Origin: Melieria omissa | Taxonomy: Eukaryota; Arthropoda; Insecta; Diptera; Ulidiidae | DNA: 64,000 bases | Direction: 5' to 3' | Assembly (NCBI GenBank): GCA_963971225.1 | Contig: OZ020267.1 | Coordinates: 110,440,163 to 110,504,162, forward strand | Shown: positions 39,401 to 49,857 of the stretch, in pieces | How the letters are laid out: each line of letters begins with the position of its first letter | How positions within the stretch are numbered: position 1 is the stretch's first letter | The notes under the pieces: generated by a model | The model's input: only the letters and a program-made list of their open reading frames with translations | Databases searched by the model: none | What the model was told of the DNA's origin: nothing | Position numbers and translations under genes: made by a program

Positions 39401-42400
39401 GCAGAAGAAAGCAATTGTTTTCTTTCTTCTTGGCCGCAACACCCACACATTCACATCATTTGGTATTTTTCTTTCTCCCATAAAGTACAAAAACCTTTGC
39501 AAAAAAATAATAATAAATTGCAAGAATCTTTAAATATGTTAATTGCAATTTATCTTCGAACTAAATGTTGGTCTGGTTGATAACTTTTTTTTTGCTCTTT
39601 TCATTGCAATACAGAAAAGCAACTCCAGCTTATCCAGCAATAACAGCAGCAGCAACAATTCCATCAGCACCACAACAACATCAGCAGCAGCGGCAACAAC
39701 AGCTCCAGCAACAATGAACACCTACAAGAGTGCCGGCAAAATAAGCCTACATTCAATTGTTGGCAACAACAACAAACACAACACCAGCGATACAAAATCG
39801 CCAACGAGCACCGCAATGTCGTCGTCGCTACGGCAGCAACAGCAACGACAGCAGTCGCAACAACGCAACAGCAGTCGACATTACGAACAACCTACTTTAT
39901 ATGGCAACGGCAACAATTTGACTAAATCGCGCGTAGGTGTTGCAGTCGATTGTGATGAAGCGGTGGTGGCTGGTGACGCTGCTGGCTCGTTTGCCGATGA
40001 TGTACAGCGACATCGCCAACACCAGCACAGCCAACAGCCGCACGCTGAATTGACACCAACGCAACTGCGACGACAGCCGCGACGTGATTTGGAAAGTTTC
40101 CGGCATTATGGCACAGCGGAGAGCGATGCCGCAGCGGACACCACCACCACGACGACGACGACAACGACGGCGGCAGCGGCAGCGACCACTATTGGTGCGT
40201 TCGGTGGCAGCGACGACGATGACGATGATTTGCGGTGAGTAAGCGACAAATGTTGGCATTTTAAATGGCATTCAAATATTCAATTGAGCTGTTTTGAGGT
40301 TATTTTCGTTTTAATTGTTGTTTGGTGCGGTCTACCGTGCGGTTTTTCCGTTGGAAAAATCGCCAATTATCGATTATTGAAATTAAGAAAAGTATTCAAT
40401 TTTTACATTGTGTAAAGTAAAAATAGTAAAATTTTGTGTGTGAATTGGAGACAGTTTATTTGGAGCTAAATCTCACATTGATTTGGACAAAAACCATTAA
40501 GTGTGTTCCATTTTTGGAATAAAAAATGCAAATTCTAACAACAACAAAGTAGAGAAAGCTCTCTTAAAATAAAGAAAGATACGCAATTTTAAATTTACAC
40601 TTGAAACAAAGTTTAACTTGAGTTGACCTAACCTGAAAATTTAACAGTGATGAATTGTAATAAACTCCAAAAAATTGTTGTGCGTTTCTGAAATCCACTA
40701 AATTCCATCAACAATTAAGTCAAATATTAAACTCACCAACATTTATTGTTGTTTTTGCTTTAAGTTTTATTTGAGTTGACCTAACCTGAAAATTTAACGG
40801 TGATGAATCGTGACAAACTCCCACTTCAACTAAATTCCACTACATTCCATCAAGGACCAAGTAAAAAGTCTTAAACTCTCCAAGATTTCTGGCTTCAAGG
40901 CGCTTTAGTTTAATTTGACCTTGACTTAACCTCAAACTCTAACAGTGTTGAACCGTAACAAACTCCATCTCCAACTCCAACTAAATTCTACTCAATCCAT
41001 AATTAAGTCAAAGTCATCTTAAACTCTTGAAAATTTGTAGTTACAAGAGTCTTTAAGTTTATTTTGAGCTTGACCTAACCTCAAAATCTAACAGTGTTGA
41101 ACAAGGACAAATTTTCAAAATAGATATCAGCAACTTAAGCTCTTATTTTGCATGGATTAAACTTATAAAATTCTTGAATTGTATTGAAATTTCCTTCCAC
41201 AGTTTGACCCAACGCCATCACCACCAACAGCCGAATTCCTTCGGCGTCTCCGCTAAACAGCTCACACGTTCGCGTTCCATCTCCACCGACGATCTGAGCA
41301 CCGAGTGGGACACGCACGGCGATCACACTGAATCGCCCAGTGAGTGGCGCCGTGTCAGCAAGTTGCGTCGCTCCTTTCAAAACTCCTCCTCCAACTGTGG
41401 CGAATCTCAGTACTGCACACCGCCCTCAACGCGTCGCCCCCTGGACTTGCCCACAAGTTCGGTGAGTGTGTCGAAAATTCGCGCCGAATTAGAAAACGGA
41501 CGTCGCCTCAACACTGCCATGCGTAATAACCACGTCGATCTGGCAGCACTCGACAGCATTTTGAACGCTCCCAAGGACAGTCACGCATCCGGCACACAAC
41601 GTTCCAGTTTCCTAACTGCCGAATCGCTGAAAGCGATACGCGGTCGTCTAAAGAAACTGTCCGACGAGTCGCTGTACAAGGACGATTTCATTGCTTATCA
41701 ACAACCGCCCACAGCCGAAGAGCTCATCGAGGTGCAGCACGTGCGTCACAAGTCGCCAACGGATACACGTCTGCGGCAGCAGCTCACGCCCGAACAGTCG
41801 CCGGAGATAACGTCGGCCAAGTCTGCCTTTAAATCGGTTGCAGTTCGTGCGAAACCGCTGTCCACCAACAGCACTGGCTATCTAACACAACGTGCGCCAG
41901 CCACGCCCGAACGCCAAAGTACGCACACCACCAACAGCTTGGAGTCGCGTCAGAAATACAAGGACACCAGTTCCTCGGAGTGGCATCTGCGTCGCAAGTC
42001 GTACGGCTTCGAGAAGATGTCGCCGCCCGACAACAAGTCCATGTTTCGCATGGACGCCTCCACAGACAGCGGACTGGGTCGCTCCGGCGAACTGGCCAAC
42101 TGGTCGCCCACAGCCGATCAAGCTGCTACGTCGTCAGCGCGCGGCACAGTGATACACTTTGGCGAGCGCAGCAACGCAGCCGCGCAGCGCTACCACTCGC
42201 TCAACTCGCCCAGCGACAACGACGGCGGCGACGACGAGCTGCTCAAACGTCACTCGATCGCTGTCGACGAGAGTCAGTACGTGCGCAAGACATCGCAAGT
42301 GCGCCTGAACGGTTTCTACGATGCGAAAGCAACGGCCAATGGCGATACGACAACCACAACAACATCGCTCTTTCAGCGCTCGCAGCAAAAACGTGTGGAA

Positions 42401-45400
42401 TTTTGCAAAACCGAAGTGCATTTCGCTGCCGAGTCGGGACGCGTCAACATTGTTGAGACCGATGGCAAACCGCCACCAACGAACAACTTCCGTCGACGCC
42501 GTCGCACCAGCAGCGGACCGCTGCAGAGTCTGGTGAAGTCGGCAGGTCCGGTGGGCGATGCTGAGAGCAACGCATCGGGTGCGGTGGCTGTGCCCCTAAC
42601 GCACTTTGGCGACATACAGCGCAACAAAACGGTAACAGCCAGCACAGTGGTGGCCTACAAGGCGGGTTTGGTGGAGGAGTCGAACGATGACGATGGCGAC
42701 AGTGTGGAGCCATCGAATGTTACGGTGTCGTTGCCGAAAGTGCGAGAGACATTTGTGGAGAGTGCACGCAGCAGCTATGCGTCGACCACAAGCGGCATCG
42801 ACACCACCACCGACAACGAGGCCGATGAAATCTCGGCCATACGCGGCATTCTGAAGAACAAACCCATCAAACCGAAACCCTATCACCTGGGTGAGAATAT
42901 AGACAGCACCGATGCACTGTGGGGTGTGCAACTGAAGCCGGTCGGTAGTGGTGCTGGCAGTGGGCGACGCGATGGTGAAGGTAAGTGGCACATGGATGAT
43001 TTGGCAGTTGCTGTATTGTTGAAATGCAAGTTGTCACAAAAATTGTGACATTGTCACAATGCTTTTACTACTATATATATATTTTTTTTGCTATCATCTT
43101 ATGCCCATTTTCTTTCCTAATATCATCTCACAGTCTCACCCACATCAGCTGCCGCAAACAAATCCGTTGCCGAACGTGTGCGCATTGTCGAGAAACGCCA
43201 GGATCATACCAACACCAGCCAATCGAATGGTTACTCTACCAAAATTAATCTCAGTCTCGACGATACTTCAGCTGATTGGCCCGAGAGCGGTAAGTTCAGT
43301 CTTAGTGATGTTCAAAAATATGGTTATTCATTCTTTGTTCTGAATATTTAATATTAGAATTGTAGTCTTCTAAAATTTTATTTTTATTGTATTATTCTTA
43401 CAATTAGTTTCGTCTATATTGTTTGTACTTTAAGTAGTTTTATACTTAGTTACTCCTTTTTCTGTGGGATGATCTACTATTCGATGTTTTGTTTAATATA
43501 CTTTAGTCTTGTACTCGCAGTCAATCAATTCCTCATACTCAACTATTTTTTGTTGTTATTGTTGTACGTACTCGTAGGTATATGTTGGTGCTGCTTCTAA
43601 TGAAATCTTTACTAAACTTGTAACCGTAATGCATGCTTAATTGTATAAATGGCTTGCAGCTAATTTAACCACTTAACCACAGAGATCGATCTTAACTGAT
43701 GGGATCTTGCTTGAACTAATCTGCTCTAAACTGATCCAAGACGATATGATCTCTGTAGCCCAATGCAATATGTCGTATACTGATGCTATGTAATCTCCGT
43801 AGTTAAATTCAATCTCTTCCAAACTGATCTCTTCTCTGTTGCAATCTAAGCGGAATGTCTAATTCAGCTTGTAGCTGAAGCATGAAATGGCCATCTGTTC
43901 TGGATTTATTTCCTGGCTATTTCCCTATGTTCGTTGTATGTTTTAAGGCCTCTTCTAAAATTTAGGATTCCTCTTATTCCATTTAAACTAATATGTAACA
44001 ATATTGTTTCCCATATCTATATTCTTAATCTTCAAACTCTCAACAAGAGAGTATCTAAGGAAAACAAGCTTTGACCACTAAACGCTCTGCTTTTGCCTCT
44101 AATTTGCCTTTCTACTTACACTCCAAAGACACTTACCAAACCTTACTATCCTACACAAACTTATTGCGTTTACACGAAATACCACCAAACACCCATCAAT
44201 CTCAACATTACACACAGGTACGCAAAACCTAAGCGCTCGTAGACCCAGCGCCCAAGAGCTGTTACTGCAGGATCTGCGCGAACATCAACGCATACTTGAC
44301 GAGGGTCTCAAGTCCACGTCGCTCATTATCAAAACGATGCGTTCGGCCAACGAATTTGACGAGGCCATGCGTCGTCTGAGCATTGTCTCGTTGGAGACGA
44401 CCGTCATGCCGCCCATAGTTGTGCCCACGCCGATGTTGCGCTCGAACAGCCAACAAGAGTCCACAGCCAGACGTCTATCAAACACGCAGTCGTTAGCGGA
44501 AATCGATGGCAACTGCCTGAGCAGACGATTTACCACGGACACGCACAGCTCGTTTGGGCAGCCCACTGCGGCACCGCGTTTCAAGCTCATCGGCAATGCC
44601 GACATACCAGTCAGTCAGCAGTTGTCGCAGCTGCGCCGCATGTACGAGGTGGCCACATCGCAGGACGACGACAGTGCCGACGAGGAGGTGAAACGCTACT
44701 TTGCGCCCTACAATGAGAACAGCGACAGTGGTGGCGGCACCCAGGACAGTTCATCGTTGGAGGATGAACGCTGCATTGAGTACTCGAGTAGTTGGAGTCG
44801 CCTTAAGGCAAAACGTACCATCTGGCAGATTGAGACGGACGAACGAAAGTGCAATCGAGTACTGGAACGAACAGGTAATTGAGGCGTTGTATAAGAGGGG
44901 CGTAGGCGTGTTTCCAGCAATACTATCATAGTTTAGAAAACCACACAAAGCAATTTCGGTTATCTATATAGTAGATCATCCTCAGTTGGAGTCTTATGAA
45001 AACTAGTTGTAAGCAGATAAATGTTTATTGTATGACATTTTCTTTTAAGTTAATGATTAATTTTCCGTATTATTTAGAGCTACCCACATCTAATGTGATG
45101 AGCATTGAGCTGCACTCGCCGCAAGCACTGGGCGAACGAAGAGACTCCATGAAGCGCAGCCAGACACCACCCGTAGCGAAGCCAAGAACCATAGCGAATA
45201 GTAAGTTTCTTACGTTTCATTGCGGCGAAAGAGAGACACAGATGTTGAGTTCCTCAGTTGTATTTCGCACCTTTGAAAGAGACTCTAGGTTCATATTTTT
45301 TGCTCTCTTTCATGTTCCATCTAGAAATATCCCAACATTGCCATATCCACAGGGGCTTCTTCTCAACCATTGACTTCCTAAACTCAAATGTCTTCTTTTG

Positions 45401-48400
45401 TCTCAGACTCCCACTTTTTTTACATGCATCTCATAGTTTTCAACCTAAATTTCCAACTCTTCTGCCTAGCAATCAAATCAAGCAATCACCCAGCAATACA
45501 CACCGCAACCACAGCGAAGCAATCCCATGCTCATCAACTCGATGAACGCACTAAGGAATCGCTAAAGATCGTCAAAGAGGCACGTGGTGCACGCAAACTA
45601 CGCGAACACGAACTCTCCTACTTCGGTGTGCAGACTTCCAAGAACGATGCCAACGATACGAAAACTAAACTGCTGCCATCGAGACGCTCGCTACCGCAAC
45701 GAAAATTGATCGACAATCAACCGATGACAACCACAACACCGACGTCAACAACAACAACAACGATTAATAAAACGCCCATGTTGACAGCGTCGCGAAATGA
45801 AACGAAAGCACAAACGATAACCAAATGGCAACTTTTAAACGATAAACCCGACTTGCTGCGTCATAGTCCGATAGCAGTGGAACCGCAACTGATAACGCGC
45901 GTTGCCGAAATCAAACCGAAAGAGTCGCGCAGTCAACAACCCACGTCACTGAGACATAATCAGTTCAACGACGAAGAGGACGACGAAGATGTCTTGGATA
46001 TTGATTCGCAAGACGATGAACACTTGTATGAGAATATCGCAAATGAAATAAAGCCCGTCTTCAAGGTGAAATCACCTGATTCGTACGATCGTAAACGAGA
46101 TCTGGAGCGTGATGCACGCATCTTGAGCGAAATGACCAAAAACGCTGATCAGACACTGAAGGTAAGCGCGACACATGTCGAAAGCAATCATTGATTTTCC
46201 ACTAACTCTGCACATTTTCACTTCAGGCGCTTTCCGATGAAGCGGCCTTCAAGGATCAGCGCCGTCGCTCGCTGCAGCGACGTAATTCCAAACCGCTCGA
46301 GACCATTGATGAAAAGTCAATTGCCGAGAAGATCAACGACAGCTGCATTGCAGTGAAAGTGACGCGCGGCACTTTCGCCTCGGAGGCTAAACGCAGCTCG
46401 CGCCACTCGACACCCTCGCCAACTGCGCAACCGTTGCACAGTCGCACGCGCACCTCCTCACTGTCCTCGGTGGAGAGTTGTCCGCGTGGGCGTTCAAGTT
46501 CGCTCTCGAGCGAACGCGAATACGAGAATGTCAAAGTGAAGGCACTACGCAGCAAGTCGAAACCCGCACGGCTGAGCAACGGCCAGCGATCCAGCTCGCG
46601 AGAATCGCATGGCTCCGCACACGTCACTTACTCGTCCGGCGATGAGATGTGCAAGGCGCACGGCGAACAGCGCCTCCGCAGCAAACACACCAAACGCAGC
46701 ACCGCTACCGGCGCTCAACACAAGCACAGCGCTGCAACAACGCGCGACAAACATCACCAACAGCAACGCACCCATCGCGATCCACAGCCTCAGCATCGGA
46801 TCGTTGATCAAGCAACTGTGAAGGATGGCGAGAAGCAGCGCGCCGCACAAAGCAGCACCACGCATTCCTCGGAGCGTGAGGAACGCGCTGAGTGCCATCG
46901 TTCGAGCAGCGGCCGCCGTCGCCGAGACGAACACGAGCTGTCCAAGTCGACGCGCGCCGCCGACGACAAACACAAGAAGCACGAGCACGCTTCGTCGCAG
47001 CTAAGCGGCACCGGCGCTCGGCTGTTGCGCTCGTTGCGCGGACGCGATGACGAAGCGTCTGCCCATCGTTCGTCCGCACATCGATCGTCCACACATCGCT
47101 CGGATCGCGTGGACAAGGAAAGAGAGCGAGAGAAGGAAAAGGAAAAACTCTCAAAGTCTAAAGGTGAGGGCCAACATTTCTGGGAAGGTACTTAGAAAAC
47201 TTATTCTAAATCGGATAGAATGATAGGAAGGTCTAGAAGACTTGGCTAACTGCAAGGCGGTATGAAGTTGGGGAATGATAAGAGTTCAAAGTGGGTTCTG
47301 GTAATAGTACCGGAACTCTAAAAGTCAACATTTCAGTTGATATCGAAGAAAATTTACTCGGTTTTTGAACGATTTTTGAAACTTTATTTTTGCAGAGCTG
47401 CTATTTTTGGGCATTTTAATAATGGGCGCCACACAGCCTACAACATTACATAAGAACTTTAGGTCAGAACACAATATATATCTACACAAAATTTTACTCG
47501 TACACAAATGACATAGGAAGTTGTTTCAACACACAAAGAACACTTGAACTCACTTGTTTTTATTATAAACACAGCACTTTGCACAAGTTTAGAGTTTTGT
47601 CTAATTTAACAGTTTGAAATTAATATTCGTCGAGGCATGCGTGTAGTTCATTAACTTCTTAAAGATCTCGAACCCATTACGTTTGAGTGCATGACAGGTC
47701 TTGAAGAAGCTAACAAATCGGTATTTTGAAATTGTAACCAACCATGGCAATGACTTGAAAGTAGAGCCTAACTATTGCATCTCTTTCGCTCATAGGTCAC
47801 TCCAGTCGCTCTACTACCACACACAGCAGTGAACGTCATGCGCCGCCCCGGCACCACAACAGCTCGCCGTCGAAATTGCGCGAGCACAAGAAATCAACAG
47901 TGAGCCATAACGAATCGAAACCGCACGAGCACACAACGTACGTATGCGAAACGAATTTAGCCAATACACAAACCAACACCACCACCACTACCACAACCAT
48001 CGTAACAACTAGCAACCTAACGTTAGCCAGCGCCACAACCACAGCAATGACAGCCACCGCAACCGAAGACAATGCAGCAACCAACACTTCATCATATACC
48101 GCTGCGACACCGCCGCCACCGCCGCCGCTGCCACCCTCTTCACTGCCATTGCCACCGCCGCGCAAAAAACGCCAAAGATCGCTCATACCCGTTGCTGTTG
48201 TCGAGAGCGCCTACTCGCCCACCTATGAATACCAAACCAAGTCCCAACTCATACCGCCCATCTCACCGCCCTCGCACGCCGCCTCCTACTCCAATCAGTC
48301 GACGCTGCGCCAGTGCACGCTGCAGCGTTGCAGCCGCACGCGCAGCGCCTTGCCGCAGGCGCGCAAACCATCCCAAACCCAATCCACCTCCTCCTCCTTT

Positions 48401-48649
48401 GCCTTTCTGCCCTACGCCACGGCGAAGCGCAACTCCGACGTCAGCCACATCTACGACAACCATCTACTGTACGCCACAGTGGCGCCGGCGGGCGGCAAAG
48501 CGGCGCGTCCCTGCTACGAGCAGACGCAGCTGCTGGGCAGCGCGTCGCGGCGCCAGGGCGGCCGCGGCAAGTCGACAGCGCTGCGCATGCGCACAATGCG
48601 CAGCAGCGTCTCCACGCACCAACCGTTCGGCATCTGCACATGTTCATAG
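27220..48649 (+). CDS. Large multi-exon gene: disordered scaffold-like protein, family not recognised (2269 aa, long form)
   Basis: Ten exons join in frame: 27220-27492, 37001-37720, 39615-40234, 41203-42980, 43134-43289, 44218-44874, 45078-45200, 45470-46161, 46227-47163 and 47796-48649 (6810 nt with stop). Every junction has GT/AG and matching phase. I see no enzyme domain, signal peptide or membrane segment. The protein is rich in Ser, Thr, Arg, Gln and Asn, with homopolymer runs typical of fly proteins and many basophilic kinase-type sites (RSRSIS near 560, RRRRRTSSG in exon 4, RRLSIV in exon 6, [10 protein letters not shown] near 1686). Tyr1629 and Tyr1772 lie in YENI/YENV. A poly-proline stretch is at about 2091-2107, followed by RKKRQR. 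Short amphipathic or charged segments near 630-695, 1466-1490 and 1950-1985 could form helices. A cytoskeletal or signalling scaffold is an inference from composition only. Confidence 0.85.
29995..30495 (-). repeat. ~500 bp dispersed repeat, copy B
   Basis: Minus-strand copy of the repeat at 3421-3925, inserted in intron 1. The TGCACAACAAAAT end lies at 29997-30009, the GTCCTGTAAAACAGGAC hairpin near 30320-30336, and the other end (AATCAAAATTTGTACTTTT) near 30480-30498. It has the same extent as the other two copies. Confidence 0.75.
34092..34200. repeat. 55-bp tandem duplication
   Basis: The block ATAAAAAATATAGGCATACG occurs at 34096 and 34151, and the copies are almost identical through ATAGAAACGAGTAAA. 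A recent local duplication in intron 1. Confidence 0.9.
34250..35710. repeat. AT-rich degenerate tandem array in intron 1
   Basis: Over about 1.45 kb, words such as AAATGTTCCAAATTTTAATA and TTTAAACATTTTATAATT recur (for example near 35030, 35205, 35350 and 35490) at irregular spacing of roughly 140-160 bp. Related, more diverged units occur near 34290 and 34530. Almost no G or C is present. It looks like an old satellite-like array; period and boundaries are approximate. Confidence 0.6.
37001..37720 (+). CDS. Main gene, exon 2 (residues 92-331)
   Basis: Acceptor TTACTTCCAG|ATATCC, donor ATG|GTAAGA, phase 0 on both sides. It begins [21 protein letters not shown] likely conserved stretch follows ([20 protein letters not shown], about residues 114-133). 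Then come a Ser/Ala run, an Asp-rich acidic run near residues 220-250 and an Asn-rich, Ser/Arg-rich tail. The acidic run is a long GAT/GAC repeat and may vary in length between individuals. Confidence 0.87.
37721..39614 (+). other. Intron 2
   Basis: GTAAGA to TTGCAATACAG. No feature is recognised apart from a less AT-rich patch near 38510-38650 and duplicated short words (GTCAATAAAACCAGA at 38069 and 38125). Open frames here are short and unconvincing. Confidence 0.7.
39615..40234 (+). CDS. Main gene, exon 3 (residues 332-538, split codon)
   Basis: Acceptor CAATACAG|AAAAGC, donor TTGCG|GTGAGT, leaving two bases of an Arg codon. Very low complexity: Ser/Asn, Gln, then a Thr-Ala run and an Asp run near the end. 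A central piece (about residues 365-385, [19 protein letters not shown]) is less repetitive. Triplet repeats (CAG, ACG, GAC) make length polymorphism likely. Confidence 0.82.
40235..41202 (+). other. Intron 3, with ~150-bp tandem repeat
   Basis: The intron ends CCTTCCACAG. Four diverged units of about 150 bp fill 40606-41115. The word GACCTAACCTGAAAATTTAA or close variants occurs near 40625, 40778, 40923 and 41072 (spacings 153, 145 and 149), followed by CAGTG(A/T)TGAA and AACTCCA/AAATTCCA-type words. The repeat is confined to this intron. Confidence 0.85.
41203..42980 (+). CDS. Main gene, exon 4 (residues 538-1131; largest exon)
   Basis: Acceptor CCTTCCACAG|TTTGACC completes the split Arg codon; donor GAAG|GTAAGT leaves one base. 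GC-rich, with an uninterrupted frame of 592 codons. Visible features are [14 protein letters not shown] near 560, a charged likely helical region at about 630-695 (including [18 protein letters not shown] and [16 protein letters not shown]), a kinase-type site KRHSIAVDE, a basic RRRRRTSSG stretch, and [13 protein letters not shown] near 1085. This is the most informative exon for family assignment. I do not recognise the family with certainty. Confidence 0.92.
43134..43289 (+). CDS. Main gene, exon 5 (residues 1131-1183)
   Basis: Acceptor ATCTCACAG|TCTCACC, donor GAGAGCG|GTAAGT; one-base and two-base split codons match the neighbours. It encodes [19 protein letters not shown] and then a stretch with [11 protein letters not shown]. 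Length 156 nt, divisible by three and phase 1-1, so skipping it would keep the frame. Confidence 0.88.
43290..44217 (+). other. Intron 5
   Basis: GTAAGT to CACACAG. No gene or mobile element seen. Repeated CTGATC/GATCT words near 43690-43850 give weak internal similarity. Confidence 0.7.
44218..44874 (+). CDS. Main gene, exon 6 (residues 1183-1402)
   Basis: Acceptor ACACACAG|GTACGC, donor ACAG|GTAATT. It encodes a likely helical start ([20 protein letters not shown], then a run with IIKTM and FDEAMRRLS), a kinase-type site RRLSIV, a segment [20 protein letters not shown] and an acidic Ser-rich region. Length 657 nt, phase 1-1, in frame if skipped. Confidence 0.9.
45078..45200 (+). CDS. Main gene, exon 7 (residues 1402-1443)
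   Basis: Acceptor TATTATTTAG|AGCTACC, donor AATA|GTAAGT. Length 123 nt, phase 1-1. It encodes [20 protein letters not shown] and a Pro-rich end with [10 protein letters not shown], a possible SH3-ligand-like stretch. The alternative AG two bases downstream would hit a stop at once, which supports this acceptor. Confidence 0.85.
45470..46161 (+). CDS. Main gene, exon 8 (residues 1443-1673)
   Basis: Acceptor TTCTGCCTAG|CAATCA, donor CTGAAG|GTAAGC. A later AG at 45481-45482 gives a frame with early stops and is rejected. It encodes a charged, probably helical segment ([20 protein letters not shown], residues 1466-1485) ending in [13 protein letters not shown], a Thr run, and an acidic region with [11 protein letters not shown] around Tyr1629. 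YxN tyrosines are potential Grb2-type SH2 ligands when phosphorylated; this is inference. Confidence 0.88.
46227..47163 (+). CDS. Main gene, exon 9 (residues 1674-1986)
   Basis: Separated from exon 8 by a 65-bp intron (46162-46226). Acceptor CACTTCAG|GCGCTT, donor TAAAG|GTGAGG, leaving a single G. It contains [29 protein letters not shown] with Tyr1772, and a long Arg/Ser/His/Gln-rich tract. It ends in a highly charged Lys/Glu/Arg run (about 1955-1985) that may form a single helix. GC-rich and strongly biased to CGC/GCG codons. Confidence 0.9.
47164..47795 (+). other. Intron 9
   Basis: GTGAGG to TTCGCTCATAG. Nothing recognisable; a plain AT-rich intron. Alternative 3' ends diverge after the exon upstream of this intron. 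Confidence 0.7.
47796..48649 (+). CDS. Main gene, exon 10 (long terminal form, residues 1986-2269, stop TAG)
   Basis: Acceptor CGCTCATAG|GTCACT completes a Gly codon. It encodes a His/Ser stretch, a Thr-rich run, a poly-proline segment (about 2091-2107) followed by RKKRQR, then Ser/Pro/Tyr-rich sequence ending QPFGICTCS. The GC-rich open frame to 48649 argues that the long form is really translated. An internal donor GTACGT at 47938 would shorten the exon to 47796-47937 and join, in phase, to 53271-53415. Confidence 0.85.
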
Positions 48650-49850
48650 TCACAGTCGAGACAGACAAGTGAGAGCGAGACAGAGTTACATGTACTCGTA
48701 GTAGACGCAGTTGCAACCAGAGACAAGCGAGCGACCACTTGCATGGGCAATCAAGCAACGCAAACACTTTTTTCGGATCTCAGAAAAACAAAAAACCAAA
48801 TTAATTTAAAATCAAAAGAACAACTAAACAACGCCCACTTGCACTCTAATGATTTTTAGCTGCAACTATCTCACTGCATAAATTACCAACACCACACAAA
48901 CCGTAACGCACCTCAACCACTGCACCAACAACAGCACCAACTGCGCAACAACAACAACAACGCACTGCTAAACCAAAATTAATGCTAACCAAAATTTTTT
49001 AACAACAACAACAACAACCAGAAATGAAGATCGAACACAAACGAACGAACGAAATTTTACAAAGCAGACAAAAATCACATAAAATGAATATTTTGGCTTT
49101 TACGAGCGGCGAACGCCAACAAAAACAAATTCAAAAGTCTCGACAAACCCACATTTTCACATTGCCCACGCCTTATGTGTGTCGGTTAGTGTGTGCGTGT
49201 GTGTGAGTGCGTGTGTGTGTCTGGCTGTGTGCGCCATATGCAGCCTTGTCTGCCATTCATTCAAGTTTGGATATGTTTTTACTTTTTCACAGTGTAAGAA
49301 TTCCTTTTTTGTTTGTTTTACCGTAGAGTGCAACTTTCTCGCATGCAACTGCCGAGAGTACGTGGACAATTTCGCCGAACCGACTTGATTGTGTCATGTC
49401 AATAGTGAGAAATGGAGAATGGAATGAAATGGAATTTTTTGACATAACCTACAATTAACCGATGCTGAGATTGTCTACGTACTCTGGTCTTATCTTTAGT
49501 TGACTTTGTAGCGCAACCTTAACTCTTAACGCACTTCTCGTAGTACTTTCAACTCTACCACTAATCTTCTGATGTCTTTAGGTTCAACTTTTTCCATAAT
49601 GGAGACTATAAAGGGATTTCTGGGTTTTTTTCTAATACTTTGTTTCATTTTAACCAATCATTTCAGAATCTCTGACACCGTTTCTTGCTATTCTAACTTC
49701 TTTCTGGTCTTACAACTAAAATATAATACAAGCACTTGAGTTTTTTACAATAGAAAGAGACGGATATCTATCAGATAATTCATGATTTTGTGATATTTTG
49801 CATTAAATTTTCTTCATGTTTTTTTTCTGTGAAAATGTTTTTAATGCTTA
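48650..49850 (+). other. 3' untranslated or intronic DNA downstream of the long stop
   Basis: Contains several CAACAACAA runs (48920-49020) and a GT microsatellite (about 49176-49230). I see no AATAAA between 48650 and 49850, so the 3' end of the long form is not located. A candidate small exon lies at 49327-49388. Confidence 0.5.
49327..49388 (+). CDS. Candidate alternative terminal exon (low confidence)
   Basis: A pyrimidine-rich stretch with acceptor TTTTACCGTAG precedes 62 bases that are more GC-rich than their surroundings. Entered from the single G left by exon 9, they read ECNFLACNCREYVDNFAEPT and then TGA. The phase matches exon 9 and the composition looks coding, but the exon is short and could be chance. 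It would give a protein of 2005 residues. Confidence 0.3.
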
Positions 49851-49857
49851 GATGTAA

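Noticed and set aside
41882..42713. Several ORFs of 70-160 codons on other frames of exon 4
   Set aside because: Shadows of the long GC-rich coding frame 41203-42980.
45483..45545. Alternative acceptor for exon 8 at 45481-45482
   Set aside because: It would change the frame and reach a stop within about 30 codons, while the acceptor at 45468-45469 keeps a 230-codon frame open.
46545..47154. Minus-strand ORFs of 147 and 149 codons opposite exon 9
   Set aside because: Produced by the Arg/Ser codon bias of exon 9; no independent support.
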